From CAYTLQ01 sp964438715 (GTDB lineage: Bacteria > Bacteroidota > Ignavibacteria > Ignavibacteriales > Ignavibacteriaceae): a stretch of DNA of 9,039 nucleotides. This document shows, in pieces, positions 1-7,590 of this stretch. Location of the stretch: positions 1 to 9,039 of the forward strand of contig CAYTLQ010000186.1 in the NCBI GenBank assembly GCA_964438715.1. The letters are read 5' to 3'. A program made the translations under genes and the position numbers. Under the pieces are notes generated by a model. That model ran no database searches and was not told the origin of the DNA. It saw only the letters and a list, made by a program, of their open reading frames with translations. Each line of letters begins with the position of its first letter. Position 1 is the stretch's first letter.

Positions 1-313
1 GTCATTTGGTTGACATTCTAATTTTCTTGATTTTCAGCAGAACATTTAGTTAAATTCCTAACATTATTTATTGTGTATTAAAATAGAAAAACAGCAGTAT
101 TATTGGTTAGCCTACCGATGCGAACAGAGGAGATATTTTTATACTTGAGTAACTTGTATAATTTTCAAACATAATATTTATTGGAATAGGAGACTATCTT
201 TTAAACCGGTATTTCATGGAAGAAAAGTAATTGAGAAACTCTGATAATTTATGTATCCTATTACTCTTTCCGCTATTATAAACATTAGTATTGCTAACTT
301 TTAGCGTCAATGT
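1..313. other. Non-coding leader upstream of the histidine kinase
   Basis: This AT-rich stretch has no open frame of useful length on either strand, and I recognise no RNA gene in it. It contains a TATAAT hexamer at 157-162, listed separately, and a TTGACA at 10-15 with no matching -10 element. There is also a short inverted repeat GTTA/TAAC near 50-63. No convincing terminator for a gene to the left is visible. It most likely holds the promoter and 5' untranslated region of the kinase gene. Confidence 0.6.
157..162 (+). promoter_or_regulatory. Possible -10 promoter element for the kinase gene
   Basis: A perfect TATAAT hexamer preceded by TTG lies about 150 nt before the kinase start. No good -35 hexamer is found 16-18 nt upstream. 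The overlapping TAATTTTC is one mismatch from the Bacteroidetes -7 consensus TAnnTTTG, but no TTG lies at the expected upstream distance. Such hexamers are common by chance in AT-rich DNA, so this is a weak call. Confidence 0.25.
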
Positions 314-2650
314 ATGTATTTGGAAGTATCAAATTTCAAAGAATTCTTTAATGAATTAAACGATTTTATATTTATCTATGATACCAGGGGCAATATCCTT
401 GATTTCAATAACACTGTATCTGAGGAACTTGGATATACCATAGAAGATTTGTCAGAGAAAAGTGTTTTACTTCTTCATCCTTCTGAATACAGGGATTCAG
501 TCTCAGAAATAGTTGATAAAATAATTGCGGGAGAAATGGATTCATGTTCTTTCCCGATATTATCGAAAAATAATTCTTATGTTCCGGTGCAAACGAAAGT
601 ATTTCCGGGAAAGTGGAGAGGAGCCGATGTATTTATTGGAGTAAGTCGAAATCTTTCGAAATATGTTATTTCGGAGGAAAAATTCTCCAAAGTATTTAAT
701 AATGATTTATTAATAGTAACCATTTCCCAGGTTGAAACTGGTATTTATATTAATGTAAACCAGACTTTCCTCAATGTATTGGGCTTTTCAAAAAATGAGG
801 TAATAGGAAAAACAGCCCGGGATCTGAATATTTTGTCCGATCCCTCATTTAGAGAAAAATTTAGCAGTAAATTAAAAAATAATCAGCCGGTCAGAAATGA
901 ATATGTGGTGATTCAAGCAAAAGGGGGTAAACCTGTACATGTTTTTTATTCGTGTGATATTGTACACATAGACGGGCAAAAATATCTTTTATCGACAGCC
1001 GTAGATATCACCTCTTTGAAACAAAAAGAAGCGCAGATAAAAAAGAACTATGAAAGACAGAAATTACTTGCTGAAATCTCCCAAGTATTTCTTTCATTAG
1101 ACAATTTTCAGGAAAAAGTTAACTTTGTGCTTAAGCGCCTCGGTACTCATACTCGTGTCAGCAGGGTGTATATTTTTGAGAATAGTGAAGATGGAGCTTT
1201 CTGTAGTAACACATTTGAATGGTGTAATGAAGGAATAGAGCCGCAGATTGATAAACTTCAGAATGTTCCGTATGAAATCCTTCCGTCGTGGAATCTCCTT
1301 CTGCAGGCAAATGGGAAAATTTTATCTAACAATATTAAAGAACTTCCAGCAGATCTCCGTGATATACTTGAACCGCAGGATATAAAATCAATTCTTGTTT
1401 TCCCTTTGCAAGTGAAAAACTCTTACTTCGGATTTATTGGATTTGATGAATGTGAAAGTGACAAAAAATTTGATGATGAAGAAGTTGATTTACTTAGCAC
1501 AATAGCGGGTATTATTTCAAATAGTTTTGAAAGAATGATGTATCAGAAGGAGCTTCTTGAGAGTGAATTACGACAAAAACTTGCCTTAGAAAATACCGAT
1601 GCAGGTCTTTGGGACTGGAATTTACAAACAGGAAAATTTTCTTTTAATGATGCGTGGTACAGGATACTCGGATATGATAAAGAGGATACACCGAACAGCG
1701 AATTTGATTGGGAATCTTTTCTGCACAAAGATGATGTTAAAGAAGTACAAAAAAGTATTAATAATCATATCAGCGGCGCTCTGCCTTCGTTTGAGGCAAC
1801 ATGCCGCATACGAATGAAATCGGGAGAGTGGAAGTGGGTTCTTAAAAAAGGAAAAATTGTAGAGTATGATTCTCAAAACAATCCCGTTCGGGCGATCGGC
1901 ACAATTATCGACATTGAAAAAATCAAGACTCTTGAGCATGAACTACGGAGTGTAAATTCGACAAAAGATAAACTCTTTTCAATAATTGCTCACGATTTAC
2001 GCTCCCCGATTGGAGGAATGCTCCAGATTTCAGATATTTTATCGGAAATGGTTTTCGATGATAAAAAATATGATGCTGAATCTTTCAAAAAATTTCTCAG
2101 ATCGCAAAAGGAACTTTCAGTTACTACTTTCCAATTACTTGATAACCTGCTCAATTGGGCACGAGTAAATATGGAAAATATAAAGTACAGTCCGAATATC
2201 ATAAATCTCAATAATATTATAGAAGACAACATTCTTATTTTGAATTACAGAGCACAAATCAAACAAATCAATTTTGTAAAAGGATTTAACACAACTTTTT
2301 ATGCCTTTGCCGATCAGGATATGGTTCAATTGATATTCCGCAATTTACTTTCAAATGCTCTGAAGTTCTCTAAAGACAATGGAATGGTAATGATTACCAT
2401 GGAAAAGAAAGATAGATTTGTGGAAATAGCAATCTCTGATACCGGCGTTGGAATCTCAACGGAAAATATTAAGAAAATTCTGTCTAATGATGAATTTTTC
2501 TCAACACCGGGTACAGCGAACGAAAAAGGTTCAGGGCTGGGGTTAAAACTTTGTCGCAGTTTTGTTCTTCAGAATAAAGGTCAATTTAAAATTGAGAGTG
2601 TCCCCAATAAAGGAACAACCGTCACATTTACACTCCCAACTAAAAATTAA
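314..2650 (+). CDS. Soluble multi-sensor histidine kinase (PAS-PAS-GAF-PAS-HisKA-HATPase)
   Basis: A 778-residue sensor kinase of a two-component system that would autophosphorylate on histidine and pass phosphate to a response regulator. The order is PAS (about 8-118), PAS (about 120-238), GAF (about 262-408), PAS with PAC-like tail (about 422-540), HisKA (about 548-615) and HATPase (about 660-776). The H-box is HDLRSP with His560. The N-box is RNLLSNALKFS with Asn681, the G1 box is DTGVGIS from 709, and the G2 box is GSGLGL at 739-744. All residues needed for phosphorylation and ATP binding are therefore present. There is no signal peptide or hydrophobic membrane segment, so it should sense a cytoplasmic cue. 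No receiver domain is fused and no regulator gene is adjacent, so its partner is encoded elsewhere. The ligands of the sensor domains cannot be told from sequence. ATG at 314 is chosen because the PAS domain begins soon after it; an ATG at 310 is out of frame. Confidence 0.93.
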   Translation: MYLEVSNFKEFFNELNDFIFIYDTRGNILDFNNTVSEELGYTIEDLSEKSVLLLHPSEYRDSVSEIVDKIIAGEMDSCSFPILSKNNSYVPVQTKVFPGKWRGADVFIGVSRNLSKYVISEEKFSKVFNNDLLIVTISQVETGIYINVNQTFLNVLGFSKNEVIGKTARDLNILSDPSFREKFSSKLKNNQPVRNEYVVIQAKGGKPVHVFYSCDIVHIDGQKYLLSTAVDITSLKQKEAQIKKNYERQKLLAEISQVFLSLDNFQEKVNFVLKRLGTHTRVSRVYIFENSEDGAFCSNTFEWCNEGIEPQIDKLQNVPYEILPSWNLLLQANGKILSNNIKELPADLRDILEPQDIKSILVFPLQVKNSYFGFIGFDECESDKKFDDEEVDLLSTIAGIISNSFERMMYQKELLESELRQKLALENTDAGLWDWNLQTGKFSFNDAWYRILGYDKEDTPNSEFDWESFLHKDDVKEVQKSINNHISGALPSFEATCRIRMKSGEWKWVLKKGKIVEYDSQNNPVRAIGTIIDIEKIKTLEHELRSVNSTKDKLFSIIAHDLRSPIGGMLQISDILSEMVFDDKKYDAESFKKFLRSQKELSVTTFQLLDNLLNWARVNMENIKYSPNIINLNNIIEDNILILNYRAQIKQINFVKGFNTTFYAFADQDMVQLIFRNLLSNALKFSKDNGMVMITMEKKDRFVEIAISDTGVGISTENIKKILSNDEFFSTPGTANEKGSGLGLKLCRSFVLQNKGQFKIESVPNKGTTVTFTLPTKN

Positions 2651-2776
2651 CCATCCGATTTTGTGAAATAACTTCTTTTCTAAAACCTCTGTGTTTTTAT
2701 CATTCTGATTCCTGTCGGGTAATATGTAGTTATAAGGGGAATTTTGTACTTTAACCGTGTAAATTAAGGATAGTTT
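2651..2776. other. Intergenic spacer, kinase to T9SS protein
   Basis: A 126-nt non-coding spacer. It contains TAGTTATAAG at 2727-2736, a possible -10 region that recurs at 7777-7786. An AAGGA Shine-Dalgarno-like site lies at 2766-2770, six bases before the next start codon. A five-pair AT-rich hairpin (AAAAC/GTTTT, 2682-2697) followed by a few T is too weak to call a terminator. The spacer suggests that the next gene has its own transcription start. Confidence 0.45.
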
Positions 2777-4486
2777 ATGTACAGGTTATTTTTTATAATT
2801 TTCCTTCTCTTCACTACCGAAAATTTTGCCCAATCAATTAATTTCATTCAGGACACAATCGCACGCAATGAGCTTTTTAATAACCGGCAGTTCGCTGCGT
2901 ATGATAATAATGGCTATTTACATATTTCTTACACCGGACAGAATGGTACAAACGGAGCCACCAGAGAAATTTATTATGTTCGTGAAACAGCCTCCGGATA
3001 TCAGTTGCAGAATATAACCAATAACAGTGTTGATGATAATTATTCAACTCTCTCAATTGATGCACAAAACAAAGTACATATTGGGTTTACCGGAAGAGAT
3101 GCCTCGTCTTTATTTCAGATTAAATACACAAATAATATATCGGGAAGTTTTTTTGAGCCTATGTACATAACAACCGGCGGTTTAAACAAGGCAACCCCGT
3201 ACAGTGTTATTGGTCCCGATAGTGTAATGCATTTTGTGTATTTCACATTCACAACCGGTGATGATAATATTTATTACCGAAATTACGATCTGCGAACAAG
3301 TGTTCTTTCAAATGAAGTTCTTCTTACAATGGGCGAAACAAGCGGCGATTTCGATGCTGCTCTAGCTGTTGATAAGCATGGTAAGATACATTTAGCTGTA
3401 AAAGCCGGTGGAGTGAACACCGGAACACTAAAATACTATACTAATACATCCGGGGTGTTAACTGAAATACCCACCGGTATAACCGCCACAATATCGTATC
3501 CTAAAATTACGGTAGATAAAAATAATGTGGTGCATATACTCTATCGTGATGACACTGAGACGCGACTTAATGTTATAAATAATGCAGGAGAAAATTTTGG
3601 TACGCCGGTTGCCGTAACACCCGTAGGTCAAAGACCTGCTTCGTATCAGAATATTACAACAGATGACAGCAGCAGACTTTATATAACCTATCAGTCAAGT
3701 GCATCCTCTTCAGGGAAAGGATTTTACTTTGTTCACGGCAGAAATGGCGTATTTTCTGATACAATAAAACTCTATGATTTAACGCCTGAGTATGTCACAC
3801 GAAACTCTTCTGTTGTTGCAGCGAGGGGTAATGGTGAGGTAACCATTTTGTATGCTCCCGGAGCGGTTCGAAATTCTCTTGTCGTGTGCGATATTTTTCG
3901 TTTGCGTGCTCATCTCTTTGGTGCAGTGCCGGTCGAATTATCATCATTTTGGATAAACACTCAAGGAAAAAGTGCAACTTTAAATTGGGTAACAAAAACG
4001 GAAACACAGAACAGAGGATTTGCAATTGAGCGGAAGTTCGGCACATCAGATTGGAAACACGCTGGTTTTGTGCAAGGAGCCGGCAATTCTCTTACCGAAA
4101 TGCGATATTCATTTACTGATTATAATCTTCCTGCTGAAAAAATTACTTACCGTTTACGACAGGAAAATTATGATGGAACATTTTCATATTCTTATGAAGT
4201 TCAAACTGATTTAACTGCCGTTTCTACATTGGAGTTGAATCAAAATTATCCCAACCCGTTCAACCCGGTTACTACCATCCGTTTCAGTTTGCCAACCTCA
4301 TCAGAAATACTACTTGTTGTTTATGATGTTCTGGGAAATGAGGTGACGGTATTGGCTTCAGGGTATAGAGATGCCGGAGTTTATACAGTTCAGTTTGATG
4401 CCTCGGCATTATCATCGGGAATTTACTATTATTCTTTACGCGCCGGTGAAGAGATTCAGGTGAAAAGACTTGCAGTGATAAAATAA
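2777..4486 (+). CDS. Secreted beta-propeller-like protein with T9SS type A sorting domain
   Basis: A 569-residue exported protein of unknown specific function. Residues 1-18 are a signal peptide: hydrophobic FFIIFLLF core, probable cleavage at NFA|QS leaving glutamine first. Residues about 39-360 hold seven copies of a motif of the form D-x-x-x-x-V-H-I-x-Y. The histidine-equivalent positions are 49, 101, 152, 205, 253, 302 and 356, about 51 residues apart, as expected for a seven-bladed propeller. Residues about 384-480 start with PVELSSF and form a beta-rich linker domain typical of T9SS proteins. Residues 485-569 are the sorting domain, with YPNPFNP at 491-497, YDVLGNEV in the middle and a closing VKRLAVIK. 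T9SS moves such proteins across the outer membrane and removes the C-terminal domain, leaving them at the surface or released. AAGGA six bases upstream supports the start. No catalytic motif is recognised; a role in binding is inference. Confidence 0.9.
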   Translation: MYRLFFIIFLLFTTENFAQSINFIQDTIARNELFNNRQFAAYDNNGYLHISYTGQNGTNGATREIYYVRETASGYQLQNITNNSVDDNYSTLSIDAQNKVHIGFTGRDASSLFQIKYTNNISGSFFEPMYITTGGLNKATPYSVIGPDSVMHFVYFTFTTGDDNIYYRNYDLRTSVLSNEVLLTMGETSGDFDAALAVDKHGKIHLAVKAGGVNTGTLKYYTNTSGVLTEIPTGITATISYPKITVDKNNVVHILYRDDTETRLNVINNAGENFGTPVAVTPVGQRPASYQNITTDDSSRLYITYQSSASSSGKGFYFVHGRNGVFSDTIKLYDLTPEYVTRNSSVVAARGNGEVTILYAPGAVRNSLVVCDIFRLRAHLFGAVPVELSSFWINTQGKSATLNWVTKTETQNRGFAIERKFGTSDWKHAGFVQGAGNSLTEMRYSFTDYNLPAEKITYRLRQENYDGTFSYSYEVQTDLTAVSTLELNQNYPNPFNPVTTIRFSLPTSSEILLVVYDVLGNEVTVLASGYRDAGVYTVQFDASALSSGIYYYSLRAGEEIQVKRLAVIK

Positions 4487-4666
4487 CTAAATCTTTTTTC
4501 CGTTGCAGGGATGATGTAGTATTATTTTGGGGGAATTGCACTAATAACAGAAGATCAGCACACAATGAATGTTTCATCTCCGCATATTTTAGGGGGCGCT
4601 TTCTAAATTGTTACTGAAGCAGTTACAGTTTATATTTCACGTTTATTAAAAATTTAACCTGAGATA
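4487..4666. other. Intergenic spacer upstream of miaB
   Basis: A 180-nt non-coding spacer. It contains TATTAT at 4520-4525 in a TGTAGTATTAT context, followed by a GGGGGAATT tract; a loosely similar TGTAGTTATAA plus GGGGAATT arrangement lies at 2726-2742. A small dyad ACTG-AAG-CAGT is at 4613-4623. No classical GC-rich terminator is visible after the T9SS gene, and no strong Shine-Dalgarno site precedes miaB. It probably contains the promoter of the three-gene miaB cluster. Confidence 0.4.
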
Positions 4667-6025
4667 ATGTCTAAGAATACTGTTTACATTGAAACATACG
4701 GATGCCAGATGAATGTGGCAGACACAGAGCTGGTGATGGGCATTCTAAAAAACAAAGGATACGAACTAACCTCTGAAGCAAAAGGCGCTGATGTAGTTCT
4801 TCTGAATACCTGCAGTATAAGGGAAAATGCTGAACAAAGAATTTACGGAAGACTGGGTAACCTTAAACGATTGAAAAATGAAAATCCCGATATGGTTATT
4901 GGGATACTTGGGTGTATGGCAGAGCGGCTAAGGCAAGATCTGATTGAAGAAAAAAAGATGGTTGATTTGGTTGTCGGACCGGATGAATACCGACGGTTGC
5001 CTGAGTATATTGATATGGCTTTCGGAGGTGAAAAAGGTATAGGAGTTCGCCTATCGAAAACCGAAACCTATGATGACATAATACCATATCGTGAAGACGG
5101 CTTGCAGGCATGGATATCGGTTATGCGCGGCTGTGATAAGTTTTGTACTTTTTGTGTCGTCCCCTTCACACGCGGGCGTGAAAGAAGCCGATCATTGGTT
5201 TCAATTGTTGAGGAAGTGAAAGCTCTATCGCAACGGGGCTTTCGTGAAGTAACTCTGCTTGGGCAGAATGTTAATTCATACGACGATAATGGAAACGACT
5301 TTGCAGATTTACTTGCGGCTGTTGCTCAGGTCGATCCCTGGATGCGTGTTCGTTTTACTACATCGCATCCGCAGGATCTTTCTATGAAGCTTTTGGAAAC
5401 GATTTCTGCATATACCAATATTTGTAATTATATTCACCTTCCTGTTCAGTCGGGGTCCAATCGTATTCTCGAACTTATGAACAGAACTTATACAAAAGAA
5501 CAATATCTTGCATTAATTGAAAACGCCAGAAGAATTATACCCGGAGTAAGTTTTTCCACCGACATTATTGCCGGTTTCCCGACTGAAACATGGGAAGACC
5601 ATCTTGAAACTATTGATGTTATGCGTAAAGTTCGTTATGATGGCGCATATATGTTTAAGTACTCACCACGGGAAGGTACGAAAGCCTATCGTATGACAGA
5701 CGATGTACCTGAAGAGATGAAAACCAAACGACTTCAGGAAATTATTGATCTGCAACAGCAGATATCTTTTGAAATTAATCAGGCTATGATTGGCACTGAA
5801 GAAATTATCCTTGTAGAAGGTGAGAGCAAAAAATCAAACTTATTCCTTGCAGGCAGAACTGATACAAATAAGGTTGTTGTATTTCCCCGCCATGACAGTA
5901 TAAAAGAGGGTGATTATGTTTCAGTCAGGATATCCCGTGCAACATCCGCAACACTTTTTGGCGAATTTGTAGCGTTGGTTAACAGCCGATCGTTAACAGA
6001 TGCATCAAAGGTATTGGCAGGGTAA
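4667..6025 (+). CDS. miaB: tRNA-2-methylthio-N6-dimethylallyladenosine synthase (MiaB)
   Basis: A radical SAM methylthiotransferase of 452 residues, the usual length for MiaB. It converts i6A37 to ms2i6A37 next to the anticodon of tRNAs reading UNN codons, acting after MiaA in the cytoplasm. The N-terminal UPF0004 domain has the three cysteines that hold the auxiliary 4Fe-4S cluster: C13 in YGCQMN, C49 in NTCSIRE and C83 in LGCMAE. The radical SAM cluster motif GCDKFCTFC gives C156, C160 and C163. It is followed by VVPFTRGRERSR, which fits MiaB rather than the ribosomal-protein enzyme RimO. A C-terminal TRAM-like RNA-binding domain covers about 382-446. The ATG at 4667 places the first strand and C13 where expected. 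The gene leads a tight cluster, with the next start seven bases after its stop codon. No damaged or missing key residue is seen. Confidence 0.97.
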   Translation: MSKNTVYIETYGCQMNVADTELVMGILKNKGYELTSEAKGADVVLLNTCSIRENAEQRIYGRLGNLKRLKNENPDMVIGILGCMAERLRQDLIEEKKMVDLVVGPDEYRRLPEYIDMAFGGEKGIGVRLSKTETYDDIIPYREDGLQAWISVMRGCDKFCTFCVVPFTRGRERSRSLVSIVEEVKALSQRGFREVTLLGQNVNSYDDNGNDFADLLAAVAQVDPWMRVRFTTSHPQDLSMKLLETISAYTNICNYIHLPVQSGSNRILELMNRTYTKEQYLALIENARRIIPGVSFSTDIIAGFPTETWEDHLETIDVMRKVRYDGAYMFKYSPREGTKAYRMTDDVPEEMKTKRLQEIIDLQQQISFEINQAMIGTEEIILVEGESKKSNLFLAGRTDTNKVVVFPRHDSIKEGDYVSVRISRATSATLFGEFVALVNSRSLTDASKVLAG

Positions 6026-6032
6026 TCGATTA

Positions 6033-6812
6033 ATGAATCGGTTGATTCGCACCATATCTATTATTGTTTTATCTTTTTCAACCTTTTACGCGCAGGAGTC
6101 GGATATAACAACCTATCTCAAGAAAATTGAGGCAGGGCAAAAAGATGAAGTGAAAGAGGTATTACCGCAACTGCTTGATGAAAGTCCGGATGATTGTGCT
6201 CTAATTTTTCTGGACGGCATTCTGACGGAAGATGCAAAAGAAGCTGTTATAAAATTTATGCGTGTGGTAAAATTGTCTCCTGAGTGCAAATATGCCGATG
6301 CCGCATTATACAGAGTGTATTTATATTACTACGCAATTGGCTCATATAAAACAGCGCAGGATTATCTGGAAATGCTGTCAAAAAACTACCCGTCATCCCC
6401 TTACATTTCTATGGCAGAGAAACACTCAGAAGATAATCTGCTTATAAAAGAGTCAAAACCGGAAGATAAAGAAAAAACGAAAGAGACGATTAAGAAAGAT
6501 ACTCTTCAGTCCGGCAAAGATACCGTTCAGGTAAAAAAAGAGAAATCGAAAGAAAATGAAAAAACCAGGACGGAAACAAGGAAATATACATTACAGGTAG
6601 GTGCATTTCTTAAAGAAGCAAATGCAAAATCACTCGTCAAAGAGCTCAAGGAAGATGGATATAAAGCATATATAAAAGAAAAATATATTGCCGGCTCACA
6701 GTTTTTTGTGGTATATGTCGGTGAATTTACCGACGAGTCATCAGCGAAAGAGATTGCAAAAAAACTTGATGCAAAACTAAAAGTACAGACGAGGATCGTT
6801 CCGCTTGAATGA
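6033..6812 (+). CDS. Exported TPR-like protein with C-terminal SPOR domain
   Basis: A 259-residue secreted or periplasmic protein. Residues 1-20 form a signal peptide (MNRLIRT, then hydrophobic ISIIVLSFSTF, probable cleavage at YA|QE). Residues about 40-130 are helical and TPR-like, with paired helices and a KNYPSSPY turn. Residues about 138-182 are a low-complexity linker rich in Lys, Glu and Thr. Residues about 183-259 are a SPOR domain: YTLQVGAF, a helix, then FFVVYVGEFTDESSA and a second helix. SPOR domains bind glycan strands stripped of peptide stems, which form at division sites and during wall remodelling, so an envelope or division-associated role is likely. The ATG at 6033 is preferred over the upstream in-frame ATG at 6000, which would overlap miaB and put charged residues before the signal peptide. 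The gene is closely linked to miaB and overlaps the next gene. Confidence 0.88.
   Translation: MNRLIRTISIIVLSFSTFYAQESDITTYLKKIEAGQKDEVKEVLPQLLDESPDDCALIFLDGILTEDAKEAVIKFMRVVKLSPECKYADAALYRVYLYYYAIGSYKTAQDYLEMLSKNYPSSPYISMAEKHSEDNLLIKESKPEDKEKTKETIKKDTLQSGKDTVQVKKEKSKENEKTRTETRKYTLQVGAFLKEANAKSLVKELKEDGYKAYIKEKYIAGSQFFVVYVGEFTDESSAKEIAKKLDAKLKVQTRIVPLE
6791..6795 (+). promoter_or_regulatory. Shine-Dalgarno-like GAGGA supporting a TTG start
   Basis: GAGGA lies nine bases before the TTG at 6805, within the end of the SPOR gene. It is a good ribosome-binding match at a workable distance. It supports the TTG as the start of the MBL-fold gene, whose reading frame has no ATG before the conserved core. 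Confidence 0.5.
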
Positions 6813-7590
6813 TGAAGCTGCCTCGCGTAAACGAAGTATAATTTTTGCCGGCATAGGTACAGCGCTTGCTGAGACAGCAAAATTTCATTCATCACTGCTC
6901 TTTGTTTCCGATCTCTCAACACTTCTTATTGACTGCGGGGATGGTATTTCTTTTGCACTCGCTGAATTACAAGTTTCTCCTTTGGCAATTGATGCATTGC
7001 TTATAACACATTTTCATCCCGACCACTACAGTGGTTTCCCCTCGCTTATTAATCAGATGAAAATTACCGGGAGACAACAACCACTTAAGGTCTATAGCAA
7101 TATTGCGGATATATCATTCCTCAGAGAGTTCCTCTTCCATTCATATATTTTTGAAGAAAGACTCGGTTTTGCTATCAATTGGATTGGTGTAAGGGAAAAT
7201 GAGCATTATTTTATTTCAAAGGATTTATCATTTCTCTGCAGGAAAAACAATCATCTTGATAAATACCGTATTTACGATACTTCTCATAAACTAAGTTTTG
7301 TATCACTTTCAGTTTTATTAAATGTTTTGGGAGCAAGGATTTATTATTCCGGCGATATTAGTTCAGAGAGTGAATTACAAGGATTAGATGATTTTGCACC
7401 GCATATCATTATTTGTGAGGCGGCACATGTTCTGCCGGCAGATGCTTTAAAGGTAACAGAAGGCTTTGGCGCAAAGAAAATCATTTTCACACACTATAGA
7501 AAAAGCGCTGATTTGGAACACAACTTTGCTGAAAATGTTGAATTAGCCACTTTCGGGCTTAAAGTGCCTCTCGATAACTATTCTTTCTGA
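6805..7590 (+). CDS. MBL-fold metallo-hydrolase, RNase Z-like subgroup
   Basis: A 261-residue metallo-beta-lactamase-fold hydrolase, probably cytoplasmic because no signal peptide is seen. It opens with a beta strand and GIGTALAETAKFHSS, resembling the start of RNase Z and related phosphodiesterases. LLIDCGDG is at about 40-47. The metal motif THFHPDH gives H69, H71, D73 and H74. YSGD supplies D184, the metal-bridging aspartate, and FTHYRKS supplies H230. H150 or H161 may be the remaining ligand. The binuclear zinc site therefore looks complete. The long flexible tRNA-binding arm of true RNase Z is not evident, so the substrate is unknown; a phosphodiester or cyclic nucleotide is possible. 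The start is TTG overlapping the SPOR gene by eight bases, which suggests translational coupling. ATGs at 6809 and 6812 are in another frame that stops quickly. Confidence 0.85.
   Translation: MNDEAASRKRSIIFAGIGTALAETAKFHSSLLFVSDLSTLLIDCGDGISFALAELQVSPLAIDALLITHFHPDHYSGFPSLINQMKITGRQQPLKVYSNIADISFLREFLFHSYIFEERLGFAINWIGVRENEHYFISKDLSFLCRKNNHLDKYRIYDTSHKLSFVSLSVLLNVLGARIYYSGDISSESELQGLDDFAPHIIICEAAHVLPADALKVTEGFGAKKIIFTHYRKSADLEHNFAENVELATFGLKVPLDNYSF

Noticed and set aside
10..15. TTGACA hexamer as a -35 element
   Set aside because: No TATAAT-like hexamer lies 16-18 bases downstream (the bases there read TTCAGC).
310..351. ATG at 310 opening a 13-codon frame overlapping the kinase start
   Set aside because: It is out of frame with the kinase and very short, with no Shine-Dalgarno; a chance ATGTATG arrangement.
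1622..1939. 105-codon minus-strand frame inside the kinase gene
   Set aside because: It is a shadow of the third PAS domain, with no domain of its own.
2682..2698. Possible terminator after the kinase gene
   Set aside because: The stem is only five AT-rich pairs (AAAAC/GTTTT) and the trailing T-run belongs largely to the stem; too weak to call.
4667..6025. RimO (ribosomal protein S12 methylthiotransferase) as an alternative identity
   Set aside because: The cluster motif and following GCDKFCTFC-VVPFTRGRERSR block fit MiaB; RimO normally has a different sequence after the CxxxCxxC.
6000..6032. Upstream in-frame ATG extending the SPOR protein by 11 residues
   Set aside because: It overlaps the end of miaB and would place charged residues ahead of a clean signal peptide that begins at the ATG at 6033.
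6809..6841. ATG codons at 6809 and 6812 as starts for the MBL-fold gene
   Set aside because: They are in a different frame that reaches a TAA after about ten codons; the conserved protein is in the TTG-initiated frame.
6527..6922. 131-codon open frame on the minus strand
   Set aside because: It lies opposite the SPOR gene, and its Ser/Phe-rich translation is what the Lys/Glu-rich linker gives when read in reverse; no recognisable domain.
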